5,203 nt of DNA from an uncultured Clostridia bacterium (GTDB lineage: Bacteria; Bacillota; Clostridia; Christensenellales; Borkfalkiaceae): the NCBI GenBank assembly GCA_947176445.1, contig CAMWQK010000079.1, forward strand, positions 1 to 5,203. The letters are read 5' to 3'. Below are positions 1-5,203 of this stretch, one piece after another. Each line of letters opens with the position of its first letter. Position 1 is the stretch's first letter. Position numbers and translations under genes: made by a program. The notes beneath the pieces were generated by a model. That model saw nothing but the letters and a program-made list of their open reading frames with translations, made no database searches and was not told the origin of the DNA.

Positions 1-595
1 CATCGAATACCCCGCTCCCCGTGCGGGTGAGTTTCGTCATATACGCAAGCGTTCCGAGGGAAGCCGCAATATCCCGCGCAAGCGAGCGGATGTACGTTCC
101 CCCGCCGCAGACGATATCAAATTCAAATTCGTTCACGCCCGTCTGCCCGATAAGGTCGAGCGAAATAATTTCCACTTTTTTGGGCGGCAGCTTCACCGTC
201 TTTCCCGCGCGCGCAAGGTCGTAACTGCGCTTGCCGTTGACGCTCTTCGCACTGTATGCGGGCGGCACCTGATCGATTGTGCCGATAAATCCCCCAAGCA
301 CGCACCGTATTTCCTCTTCGGAGGGAACGCGCCCTTCGCCTATCGGTTGACTTTCGCGATCGAGCGTCTCCGTCGTCTTGCCGAACACAAAGCGCGCCGT
401 GTACCGCTTTCTCTTTTTTAAGAAGTATTCAAACAGCCGCGTCGCCCTGCCCACGCCGACGGGAAGCACCCCCTCGGCGAGCGGATCGAGCGTGCCCATG
501 TGCCCGCACGGCGTATGCGTTAAACGCTTCATGCGGTTGACGAGCGCAGTCGAGGAGATGCCCTCTTGTTTGAAAAGGTTGAAAAAACCTGTCAT
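1..595 (-). CDS. truB: tRNA pseudouridine(55) synthase TruB (partial, C-terminus beyond left edge)
   Basis: TruB converts uridine 55 in the T-loop of tRNAs to pseudouridine in the cytoplasm. I translated the minus strand from the ATG at 595–593 and read 198 open codons to the window edge. The catalytic block GHMGTLDPLAEGVLPV lies at residues 31–46, with the catalytic Asp at residue 37. Further family blocks are the KRY segment around Tyr65, QVPPAYSAKSVNGKRSY at 109–125, and CGGGTYIRSLARDIA at 163–177. Family members are usually about 290–310 residues, so roughly the last third is missing only because the window ends. The start is two bases after the nrnA stop (TGATTATG), and an SD-like GGGGTGAT overlaps that stop, which suggests translational coupling. 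The N-terminal block reads KQEGISS where KPxGxTS is usual, and the segment after Tyr65 reads GKTTETLD where GxxTDTxD is usual. The family assignment is secure. Confidence 0.96.
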   Translation of the reverse strand, partial: MTGFFNLFKQEGISSTALVNRMKRLTHTPCGHMGTLDPLAEGVLPVGVGRATRLFEYFLKKRKRYTARFVFGKTTETLDRESQPIGEGRVPSEEEIRCVLGGFIGTIDQVPPAYSAKSVNGKRSYDLARAGKTVKLPPKKVEIISLDLIGQTGVNEFEFDIVCGGGTYIRSLARDIAASLGTLAYMTKLTRTGSGVFD

Positions 596-597
596 AA

Positions 598-604
598 TCA
601 CCCC
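598..604 (-). promoter_or_regulatory. ribosome binding site of truB overlapping the nrnA stop
   Basis: GGGGTGA, followed by TT and the truB ATG, matches the extended anti-SD complement (GAGGTGAT) with one mismatch. The nrnA TGA stop lies within it. Ribosomes ending nrnA would therefore occupy the truB initiation region. Confidence 0.6.
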
Positions 605-1560
605 AGATGCTGCAATACGGCGTAAGACAGCCGATCGAGCACCTCTTCGAGCGCGCCGAACAGCATACAGCCGGACGCGAGAACGTGCCCGCCGCCGCCG
701 AACGTCCGCGCCACTTCGTTGACGTTGACTCTGCCCTTGGAGCGCAGAGAGACTTTATATTGCTCCTTTTTGACTTCCAGAAGGCACACGCTCACCTCGG
801 CGGTGTCGACGTTGAGTCCGAAATCGACAATGCCGTCCGTCGCGTCCGAATCGAGCGCATAGCGTGAGAGCGTCTCCTGCGGGACGATTGCAACGACCAG
901 CCGATTATCGTGCAGATAGCGAAGGCGGGAGACCGTCTCGGCATACAGCTCCGCGCGCGGCTTGGTGCGCGTGCGGAAGAGCGCGTAGCCGAGCGTGTTC
1001 ACGTCCGCGCCCGCATCGGCGAGCTTTGCCGCAATGCGGAAGCAATCCCCTTTCACGTCGCTGTGGGTGAAGTTGCCCGAGTCCGTAATGAGCCCCGCCA
1101 TGAGCTCGCATGCGAGCTCCTTATCGAGCGGAACGCCTAAAAGCTCGATGAGCTCCGTCATATTCTCGCAGTTCGCCGAGCGCTCGCGCACGAAATTATA
1201 CTTTGCATAGCGGGTGTTGGAGATATGGTGATCGACGTTGACGGTGATCTTTTTCCGCGCGCCCGCGTTGTAGACGCTTTCGAGAAGCCCCAAACGGGAC
1301 GGGTCGCTCGAATCGACGCAGATATACATCTGCGCGTCGAAAGAAGGCGCACGGCGGATATTTTGCGTCGCTTTGAGGCAGGCGAACGTCTCGGGAATTT
1401 TTCCCTCGCTTAACACCTCGTTTTTAATTCCTAAATACGAAAGAGCGCGGGAAAGCGCAAGTGCGCTGCCGACGGTATCCCCGTCCGGCCGCATATGCGT
1501 AAAAATCACCGCGCTCTCAGCCGTCTTGATGACGGCAGCAATTTCATGAAGCGTATTCAC
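598..1560 (-). CDS. nrnA: DHH/DHHA1 phosphoesterase, bifunctional oligoribonuclease / pAp phosphatase NrnA type
   Basis: A 320-residue protein of the DHH superfamily, the usual length for NrnA. NrnA enzymes are cytoplasmic, Mn2+-dependent, degrade very short RNAs (nanoRNAs), and dephosphorylate 3'-phosphoadenosine 5'-phosphate. The metal-binding motifs are all present: HMRPDGDTVGS (His22, Asp26, Asp28), CVDSSD (Asp83), the DHH signature at 110–112, and LITDSGNF (Asp160). The C-terminal DHHA1 substrate-binding domain is marked by FGGGGHVLASG at 287–297. The start is GTG (1560–1558), overlapping the rbfA stop as GTGA. The next in-frame Met is residue 23, inside motif I, so it cannot be the start. 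The best upstream SD (AAGGA, 12 bases away) is weak, so expression probably relies on coupling to rbfA. Position between rbfA and truB is common in Clostridia. Function is by family membership, and related DHH proteins can prefer other small nucleotides. Confidence 0.93.
   Translation of the reverse strand: MNTLHEIAAVIKTAESAVIFTHMRPDGDTVGSALALSRALSYLGIKNEVLSEGKIPETFACLKATQNIRRAPSFDAQMYICVDSSDPSRLGLLESVYNAGARKKITVNVDHHISNTRYAKYNFVRERSANCENMTELIELLGVPLDKELACELMAGLITDSGNFTHSDVKGDCFRIAAKLADAGADVNTLGYALFRTRTKPRAELYAETVSRLRYLHDNRLVVAIVPQETLSRYALDSDATDGIVDFGLNVDTAEVSVCLLEVKKEQYKVSLRSKGRVNVNEVARTFGGGGHVLASGCMLFGALEEVLDRLSYAVLQHLG
1102..1119. repeat. 18-bp perfect palindrome within nrnA
   Basis: GAGCTCGCATGCGAGCTC is identical on both strands with no central spacer. 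It lies in the nrnA coding frame as the codons for Glu-Leu-Ala-Cys-Glu-Leu (residues 148–153). No function is evident. Confidence 0.85.
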
Positions 1561-1925
1561 TTATTTTCTTCGTCCTTGTGAAGTTTTGCAAACAGTTCGT
1601 CCATCTTCGAACCGTATTCCATACTGCTGTCGGGTAAAAACGTGAGCGTAGGCACGGTGCGCATGCGCATCACCTTGCTCAGCTCGTGCCGCAAAAACGC
1701 GGCGTTTGCCCGCACGATCTCGAAGGATCTCTTGCTCTCCTCCTGCGTCGTCGCATACACGGAAAGATAGATCTTCGCCGTCTTGAGGTCAGGCGCAACG
1801 TCCGTCTCGGTCACCGAAACAATGCCCTTTAAGTCGGGCTCGCGGTTTTTCAGCTCCCCCGCAATGAGCGCGGAGATCTCTCTTTGGTATTCGCTGTTGA
1901 CGCGCATCGAACGGTTGGATTTCAT
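1557..1925 (-). CDS. rbfA: 30S ribosome-binding factor RbfA
   Basis: RbfA is a small cytoplasmic factor with a type II KH fold. It binds the immature 30S subunit and helps the 5' end of 16S rRNA mature, notably at low temperature. The 122-residue product is normal length. Recognisable family blocks are RVNSEYQREISALI near the N-terminus, LKGIVSVTETDVAPDLKTAKIYLSVY in the middle of the KH core, and a C-terminal segment containing MRMRTVPTLTFLPDSSMEYG. The ATG (1925–1923) overlaps the infB stop as ATGA. A GAGGAG sequence sits 11 bases upstream, inside the infB end. A second in-frame ATG at residue 7 (SMRVNSEYQ) has no SD, so the first is preferred, although the family homology begins only around residue 7. 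The gene also overlaps nrnA downstream by four bases. Confidence 0.95.
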   Translation of the reverse strand: MKSNRSMRVNSEYQREISALIAGELKNREPDLKGIVSVTETDVAPDLKTAKIYLSVYATTQEESKRSFEIVRANAAFLRHELSKVMRMRTVPTLTFLPDSSMEYGSKMDELFAKLHKDEENK

Positions 1926-4462
1926 ACGGGCTTAATCTCCTCGATGAGATAGCACTCGATGAAGTCGCCGATCTGGATCTCGTTGAAGTTCTCGATCGCA
2001 CAGCCGCACTCGAAGCCGAACGCGACTTCCTTCACGTCGTCCTTAAAGCGTTTAAGCTGTTTGACGTTGCCCTCGACGATCATCACGTCCTCGCGGTAAA
2101 TTCTCAGCTTGCCGCCGCGGACGAGCTTGCCTTCCGTTACGTAGCAGCCCGCGACCGTGCCCACGCCCGTGATGTTGAACGTCTGGCGCACTTCCGCCTT
2201 GCCCATGTAGATTTCCTGATACTTGGGCGAGAGCATACCCTTGAGCGCCGCCTCGATATCGTCGAGAAGCTCGTAGATGATGCGGTACGAGCGAACGTCC
2301 ACCTTGCTGCGCTCTGCGAGCGTCTTTGCCTTGCTGTCCGGACGGACGTTGAAGCCGATGACGATCGCCTTTGCGCTGTCCGCGAGAACGATATCGCTCT
2401 CGTTGATCGCGCCCGCCGCCGCGTGAATGACTTTGACCTTGACTTCCTCGCCTCCGAGCTTTTCGAGCGAGCTCTTGACTGCCTCCACGGAGCCCTGTAC
2501 GTCACCCTTGACGATGAGTTTGAGCTCCTTCATCTTGCCCTCGGAGACCTGTGCAAACACGTCGTCGAGGCTCATGCTACGCGAAGGTTCGCGGATCATC
2601 GACTCGCGCTCGCGGTTCTTGCGCTCTTCCTGTACCTGCTTCATGAGCGACTGCTCGACCGCAAAAATGGTATCGCCCGCATTCGGAACGTCTTCGAGGC
2701 CGAGCACGGAGACCGCCATAGAGGGACCTGCCTCTTTGACGGTTTTCCCCGTATCGTCGGTCATCGCACGGACGCGCCCCATCGTCGTTCCCGAGATGAG
2801 ATTGTCGCCCGTTCTCAGCGTACCGTTCTGAATGAGCACGCTCGCAACGGGGCCCTTTCCCTTGTCGAGCTTCGCCTCAATGATGATACCGCGCGCCTTG
2901 CGATCGGGATTGGCTCTTAACTCGCGCATCTCTGCGACGAGATAGATATCTTCGAGGAGCGCGTCGATCCCTTCGCCCGTCTTTGCGGAGAGCGGAACGC
3001 AGATGGTGTCTCCGCCCCATTCCTCGGGCACGAGCCCGTACTCCGCAAGGCGATTGCGCACCTTGTCGGGATCGGCATGCGGTTTATCCATTTTATTGAT
3101 CGCGACGATGACGGGCACTTCCGCATCCTTCGCGTGGTTGATTGCTTCGATCGTCTGCGGCATGATGCCGTCGTCCGCCGCCACGACGAGTACGACGATA
3201 TCCGTCACCTTCGCACCGCGCGCACGCATGGCGGTGAACGCCGCGTGACCGGGGGTATCGATGAACGTAATGCGCTTTCCGTCGCCGAACGTGACGGTGT
3301 ATGCACCGATGCTCTGCGTAATGCCGCCCGCCTCGCCGCTCGCAACGTTCGTCTCGCGGATCTTATCGAGGAGGGAGGTCTTGCCGTGGTCGACGTGTCC
3401 CATGACGGTAACGACGGGCGCGCGCGTGATGGTGTTCTCCACTTCGTCGCCGCCGTGCTGCTCGATGAGCGCCTCTTCCGCCGTCTTTTCGGGCTTGTAT
3501 TCGAGATCGATCCCGAGCTCGAGCGCGATAAACGCCGCGTTGTCGTAGTCGACGGACTCGTTCACCGTCTTGGTGACGCCCTCGCGGAACAGCCGCTTTA
3601 CGATCTCCACCGCACTGATCCCGAGCTTTTCGGAGAGCACCTTGATGGGGATATCCTTGCTTGTCACAACTGCGTGATCGATCTTGATGGTCTGCGTCTC
3701 CTTCTTGGCGCCCTTCTTATTAAAGCGCGCCTTGCGGTAGCCGCTCTTATCCTCGTCGAAGTCGTCGATATCCGCACCCTGCTGACGCTGCAACGCGCGC
3801 TTGGATACGGGACGCTTCTCCACGTATGTCTTATCGAATTTCTTTGCGGGTGCAAACTCCCGTCTCTTTTCGGGAACGGGCGACGCTACGGGCGCAGCGG
3901 GACGCATTCCGGGACGCACGCCCATCGGACGCGCTCCCATGCCCTGCCCCTGCGGACGGTTTGCGTTGTAGGTAGGACGCGCTCCCATGCCCTGCCCCTG
4001 CGGGCGGTTTGCATTGTAAGTGGGACGAGCGCCCATGCCCTGTCCCTGCGGACGGGTCGCGTTATAGGAAGGACGCGCCCCCGCGCCCTGACCCTGAGGA
4101 CGGTCGGTGGGACGGAAGATAGGACGGTTCTCGCGAGACTGCTCCTTTGTCTCCGCGCTCGGTGCAGAAGTCGGCTCCTGCTTTTGCTCGGACGGAGCGG
4201 GCTCGGGCGTAGGTTCGACTTCGACGGGCGCGGACTTTGCAGCCTCGGCTTTTGCCGCCTGCTCCGCCTCTAAAATGCGCGCCTCCTCTTCGAGCCGTTT
4301 CGCGTTCTGCGCGGCTTCCATTTCGGAGAGCCGTTTTAAGAGCGACGCTACTTTCGCCTCGCTTGTCAGGATCGCCTTTTGCAGCGCCCCGATCTGATCC
4401 TTTCCGAGAAATCCCCCGAGCTCCTCGATATTTTTATAGGGTTTGTTCTGTTTCTCAGCCAT
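1922..4462 (-). CDS. infB: translation initiation factor IF-2
   Basis: IF-2 is the GTPase that delivers fMet-tRNA to the 30S subunit and promotes 50S joining. From the ATG at 4462 it is 846 residues. In order: an N-terminal helical, Ala/Glu-rich segment (about 1–80); a Pro/Glu-rich linker; four 16-residue repeats (121–184); a basic/acidic linker; an IF2_N domain (about 267–323, [21 protein letters not shown]); the G domain with G1 GHVDHGKT (355–362), G2 GGITQSIG (379–386), G3 DTPGH (402–406), G4 NKMD (456–459) and G5 SAK (492–494); domain II (about 522–602); domain III (about 640–743); and the C-terminal fMet-tRNA-binding domain (about 752–843) with [21 protein letters not shown]. The start MAEKQNK is preceded by GGAGGA. 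The frame is open further up to a TTG at 4504, but that would leave the GGAGGA inside the gene. The N-terminal segment lacks the usual first IF2_N subdomain signature. GTPase and C-terminal parts look complete and functional. Confidence 0.97.
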   Translation of the reverse strand: MAEKQNKPYKNIEELGGFLGKDQIGALQKAILTSEAKVASLLKRLSEMEAAQNAKRLEEEARILEAEQAAKAEAAKSAPVEVEPTPEPAPSEQKQEPTSAPSAETKEQSRENRPIFRPTDRPQGQGAGARPSYNATRPQGQGMGARPTYNANRPQGQGMGARPTYNANRPQGQGMGARPMGVRPGMRPAAPVASPVPEKRREFAPAKKFDKTYVEKRPVSKRALQRQQGADIDDFDEDKSGYRKARFNKKGAKKETQTIKIDHAVVTSKDIPIKVLSEKLGISAVEIVKRLFREGVTKTVNESVDYDNAAFIALELGIDLEYKPEKTAEEALIEQHGGDEVENTITRAPVVTVMGHVDHGKTSLLDKIRETNVASGEAGGITQSIGAYTVTFGDGKRITFIDTPGHAAFTAMRARGAKVTDIVVLVVAADDGIMPQTIEAINHAKDAEVPVIVAINKMDKPHADPDKVRNRLAEYGLVPEEWGGDTICVPLSAKTGEGIDALLEDIYLVAEMRELRANPDRKARGIIIEAKLDKGKGPVASVLIQNGTLRTGDNLISGTTMGRVRAMTDDTGKTVKEAGPSMAVSVLGLEDVPNAGDTIFAVEQSLMKQVQEERKNRERESMIREPSRSMSLDDVFAQVSEGKMKELKLIVKGDVQGSVEAVKSSLEKLGGEEVKVKVIHAAAGAINESDIVLADSAKAIVIGFNVRPDSKAKTLAERSKVDVRSYRIIYELLDDIEAALKGMLSPKYQEIYMGKAEVRQTFNITGVGTVAGCYVTEGKLVRGGKLRIYREDVMIVEGNVKQLKRFKDDVKEVAFGFECGCAIENFNEIQIGDFIECYLIEEIKPV
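1937..1942 (-). promoter_or_regulatory. ribosome binding site of rbfA inside infB
   Basis: GAGGAG lies in the final infB codons, 11 bases before the rbfA ATG at 1925. The spacing is long, but it is the only SD-like sequence near either possible rbfA start. Confidence 0.5.
3911..4102 (-). repeat. four tandem 48-bp in-frame repeats in infB
   Basis: Four consecutive 48-bp units encode the 16-residue motif [16 protein letters not shown] in the IF-2 linker, at 4102–4055, 4054–4007, 4006–3959 and 3958–3911. Units two and three encode identical peptides. The first unit has A, S and T substitutions ([10 protein letters not shown]), and the last ends in MGVRP. At the DNA level the units differ mostly at third positions. 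The longest exact match I see is a 29-base block starting at 3927 and again at 3975, exactly 48 bases apart, which points to a fairly recent duplication there. The segment is low-complexity and probably unstructured, rich in Gly, Arg, Pro and Gln. Confidence 0.93.
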
Positions 4463-4475
4463 AACTTTTACAGTT

Positions 4476-4480
4476 CCTCC
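4476..4480 (-). promoter_or_regulatory. ribosome binding site of infB
   Basis: GGAGG (extending to GGAGGA) lies 13 bases before the ATG at 4462, a longer spacer than the usual 5–9. No ATG, GTG or TTG in frame lies between it and that ATG, so it supports the MAEKQNK start despite the spacing. It argues against the TTG at 4504, which would place this site within the coding region. Confidence 0.7.
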
Positions 4481-4484
4481 GTGC

Positions 4485-4505
4485 GTCGCCGTGTTCCGCG
4501 GCAAC
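4485..4505 (-). other. small hairpin just upstream of the infB ribosome binding site
   Basis: In the minus-strand RNA, bases 4505–4499 (GTTGCCG) can pair with 4491–4485 (CGGCGAC): seven pairs including one G·U, closing a seven-base loop CGGAACA. No U-run follows, so it is not an intrinsic terminator. It ends four bases before the SD. A structural or regulatory role is only inferred. Confidence 0.4.
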
Positions 4506-4528
4506 CGCCCTTACATTTCTTTATACAT

Positions 4529-4819
4529 TTATAGTTCCGCCGCAGCGATAATTGCCTTTGCGAGCGATTCATCTCTGACCGCTGCCAGCTTGCAGCCGCC
4601 TCTTTGCACGAACGCTCCGAGCTCTTCAAAATAGATGAGCGGGCAGGCAAACCGCCGTTGCAGCTTTTCGATTTCCTTTTTGGAGTTCGGCGCGACGTCC
4701 TTGTCCGCCGCGAGAAGGTAAACGCCCTTTTTGAGCGTTCCCGCCGCGAACACGCCCGTCGTGAGCTTGCCGCTTCTGATTGCAAATCCGAAGTACGTTC
4801 TGATTTTATCGCTTTGCAA
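4529..4819 (-). CDS. ylxQ: YlxQ, L7Ae/L30e-family RNA-binding protein
   Basis: A small protein of the ribosomal L7Ae/L30e family. Relatives bind kink-turn RNA, and the exact cellular role of YlxQ in Firmicutes is not settled. I place the start at the TTG 4819–4817, giving 96 residues. An AGGAGG lies six bases upstream, and the product begins MQSDKIRTYFGFAIRSGK, so the family block GFAIRSGKLTTG starts about ten residues in, as in known YlxQ proteins of about 100 residues. The RNA-contacting block YLLAADKDVAPNSKK falls at about 34–48, followed by CPLIYF (59–64) and AAVRDESLAKAI (79–90). An ATG at 4843 in the same frame, with a weaker GGAG before it, would add eight residues (MTRSRRSS) and lengthen the overlap with ylxR from 14 to 38 bases. 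The gene lies between ylxR and infB, as is standard in this operon. Confidence 0.88.
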   Translation of the reverse strand: MQSDKIRTYFGFAIRSGKLTTGVFAAGTLKKGVYLLAADKDVAPNSKKEIEKLQRRFACPLIYFEELGAFVQRGGCKLAAVRDESLAKAIIAAAEL

Positions 4820-5078
4820 GGAACTCCTCCTCGATCGCGTCATAGATCTCCATACTCACGTCTGCAGAGAACGCCTTGTTGAGGAGACGGTACTTTTTCA
4901 GCTTACGGATACATTCGGCGCTGTTGCAGATGTATGCGCCGCGCCCCGCGAGCTTGCCTGAAAAATCCAGCCGTATCTCGCCTTCCGCATTCTTGACGAT
5001 GCGCAGCATCTCCTGCTTGGGCTTCCCCTCGCGGCAGGCAATGCACATTCTGAGCGGAATTTTTTTCTGCCTCAGCAT
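4806..5078 (-). CDS. ylxR: YlxR / RnpM, DUF448 RNA-binding protein
   Basis: A 90-residue DUF448 (YlxR) protein, the usual size. The family is nucleic-acid binding, and members have been linked to RNase P RNA, hence the name RnpM. The family core is complete: PLRMCIACREGKPKQEMLRIV at about 8–28, the signature GRGAYIC at 45–51, and CIRKLKKYRLLNKAF at 56–70. Cysteines 12, 15, 51 and 56 form CxxC and CxxxxC pairs that could bind a metal, but I infer this only from spacing. The ATG (5078–5076) follows the nusA TAA without any spacer, and its GGAGG lies five bases upstream within the last nusA codons. The short acidic tail (AIEEEF) is partly dictated by the ylxQ ribosome binding site it encodes. 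Confidence 0.94.
   Translation of the reverse strand: MLRQKKIPLRMCIACREGKPKQEMLRIVKNAEGEIRLDFSGKLAGRGAYICNSAECIRKLKKYRLLNKAFSADVSMEIYDAIEEEFLAKR
4826..4831 (-). promoter_or_regulatory. strong Shine-Dalgarno of ylxQ inside ylxR
   Basis: A perfect AGGAGG (within GAGGAGGAG) sits inside the last codons of ylxR. It is six bases before the TTG at 4819, an ideal spacing. It would fall inside the coding region if translation began at the ATG at 4843, so it decides the start in favour of TTG. Confidence 0.75.
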
Positions 5079-5203
5079 TTACTCCTCCGTGGCTGTCTGT
5101 TCGCCCTCTTCGGCTACGTCGAGATTCATCTTTGCGGCGGCGGATTCGCTCCGCACGTCGATCTTCCAGCCCGTCAGCCGCGCCGCAAGCCGCGCGTTCT
5201 GCC
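5079..5203 (-). CDS. nusA: transcription termination/antitermination factor NusA (C-terminal fragment, 5' part beyond right edge)
   Basis: The last 41 codons of an ORF enter from the right edge and end at TAA 5081–5079. The readable peptide begins QNARLAARLTGWKIDVRSE, the characteristic end of the second KH domain of NusA (normally preceded by a GKGG loop, of which two G bases are visible). An acidic tail rich in Glu and Ala follows, ending in TATEE. NusA binds RNA polymerase and nascent RNA and modulates pausing, termination and antitermination. There is no room for the extra C-terminal acidic repeats seen in gamma-proteobacterial NusA, as expected for a Firmicutes-type protein. Only the C-terminus is visible, but the identity is strengthened by the neighbouring ylxR–ylxQ–infB. 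Confidence 0.92.
   Translation of the reverse strand, partial: QNARLAARLTGWKIDVRSESAAAKMNLDVAEEGEQTATEE
5084..5088 (-). promoter_or_regulatory. ribosome binding site of ylxR
   Basis: GGAGG in the terminal Glu codons of nusA lies five bases from the ylxR ATG. It couples ylxR initiation to the end of nusA translation. Confidence 0.75.

Noticed and set aside
607..867. Plus-strand frames opposite nrnA
   Set aside because: They are antisense to a complete DHH phosphoesterase with intact motifs, and there is no plausible product.
2137..2505. Minus-strand Arg/Ser-rich frame inside infB in another frame
   Set aside because: It is a frame-shifted reading of the IF-2 C-terminal half with strongly biased composition and no start signals.
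2423..2920. Plus-strand open frames opposite infB domains II and III
   Set aside because: They have no family resemblance and lie wholly within well-supported IF-2 sequence. They are shadows of codon bias.
3077..4273. A 398-codon open frame on the plus strand opposite infB
   Set aside because: It is fully antisense to the conserved IF-2 coding region. Its product is Arg/Leu/His-rich low-complexity sequence, partly the mirror of the 48-bp repeats, with no recognisable domain. Long antisense frames are expected in GC-rich genes.
4463..4504. Upstream TTG start for infB (14 extra residues)
   Set aside because: The extension (MPRNTATHGGTVKV) has no family character and contains the GGAGG that serves the ATG at 4462.
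4485..4505. Intrinsic terminator before infB
   Set aside because: The hairpin is short and is followed by the SD and coding start rather than a U-run.
4468..4785. Minus-strand frame overlapping ylxQ and its downstream gap
   Set aside because: It is an out-of-frame reading of ylxQ. The L7Ae-family frame is clearly the coding one.
1..5203. An undescribed defence, mobile or accessory system
   Set aside because: Every coding stretch is accounted for by conserved housekeeping genes in a standard order, with no repeats of CRISPR type, integrase, transposase or composition shift.

Overview
The window is a contiguous piece of the nusA–infB translation/transcription operon of a bacterium, with every gene on the minus strand, so transcription runs from base 5203 toward base 1. 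In transcription order it holds the 3' end of nusA, ylxR (rnpM), ylxQ (an L7Ae-type protein), infB (translation initiation factor IF-2), rbfA, a DHH/DHHA1 phosphoesterase of the nrnA type, and the 5' two-thirds of truB. The pair ylxR–ylxQ between nusA and infB, with nrnA between rbfA and truB, is a Firmicutes/Clostridia-type arrangement. The sequence is GC-rich with G/C-biased third positions, so an uncultured GC-rich Clostridia-like lineage is a reasonable guess. Genus cannot be read from this window.

Layout: 5203–5079 is the NusA C-terminal end. ylxR starts directly after the nusA stop codon. ylxQ most likely starts at a TTG inside the end of ylxR, behind a very strong Shine-Dalgarno sequence. 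The only real intergenic gap (about 66 bases, 4463–4528) lies before infB and holds an AT-rich patch, a small hairpin and the infB ribosome binding site. infB overlaps rbfA by four bases (ATGA), rbfA overlaps nrnA by four bases (GTGA), and nrnA is two bases from truB. The left edge cuts truB before its C-terminal region. No terminator, tRNA, rRNA, mobile element or CRISPR array was seen, and there is no gene-free stretch longer than about 70 bases.

Together the genes cover transcription elongation/antitermination (NusA), RNA-binding accessory proteins (YlxR, YlxQ), translation initiation (IF-2), small-subunit maturation (RbfA), nanoRNA/pAp turnover (NrnA) and tRNA pseudouridylation (TruB). 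This is an ordinary housekeeping locus, and I found no convincing new biological system. The most notable points are a 4 x 48-bp in-frame tandem repeat in the IF-2 linker with SD-like sequence before in-frame ATGs, an unusual IF-2 N-terminus, a TTG start for ylxQ, an 18-bp perfect palindrome inside nrnA, and a hairpin just upstream of the infB ribosome binding site.
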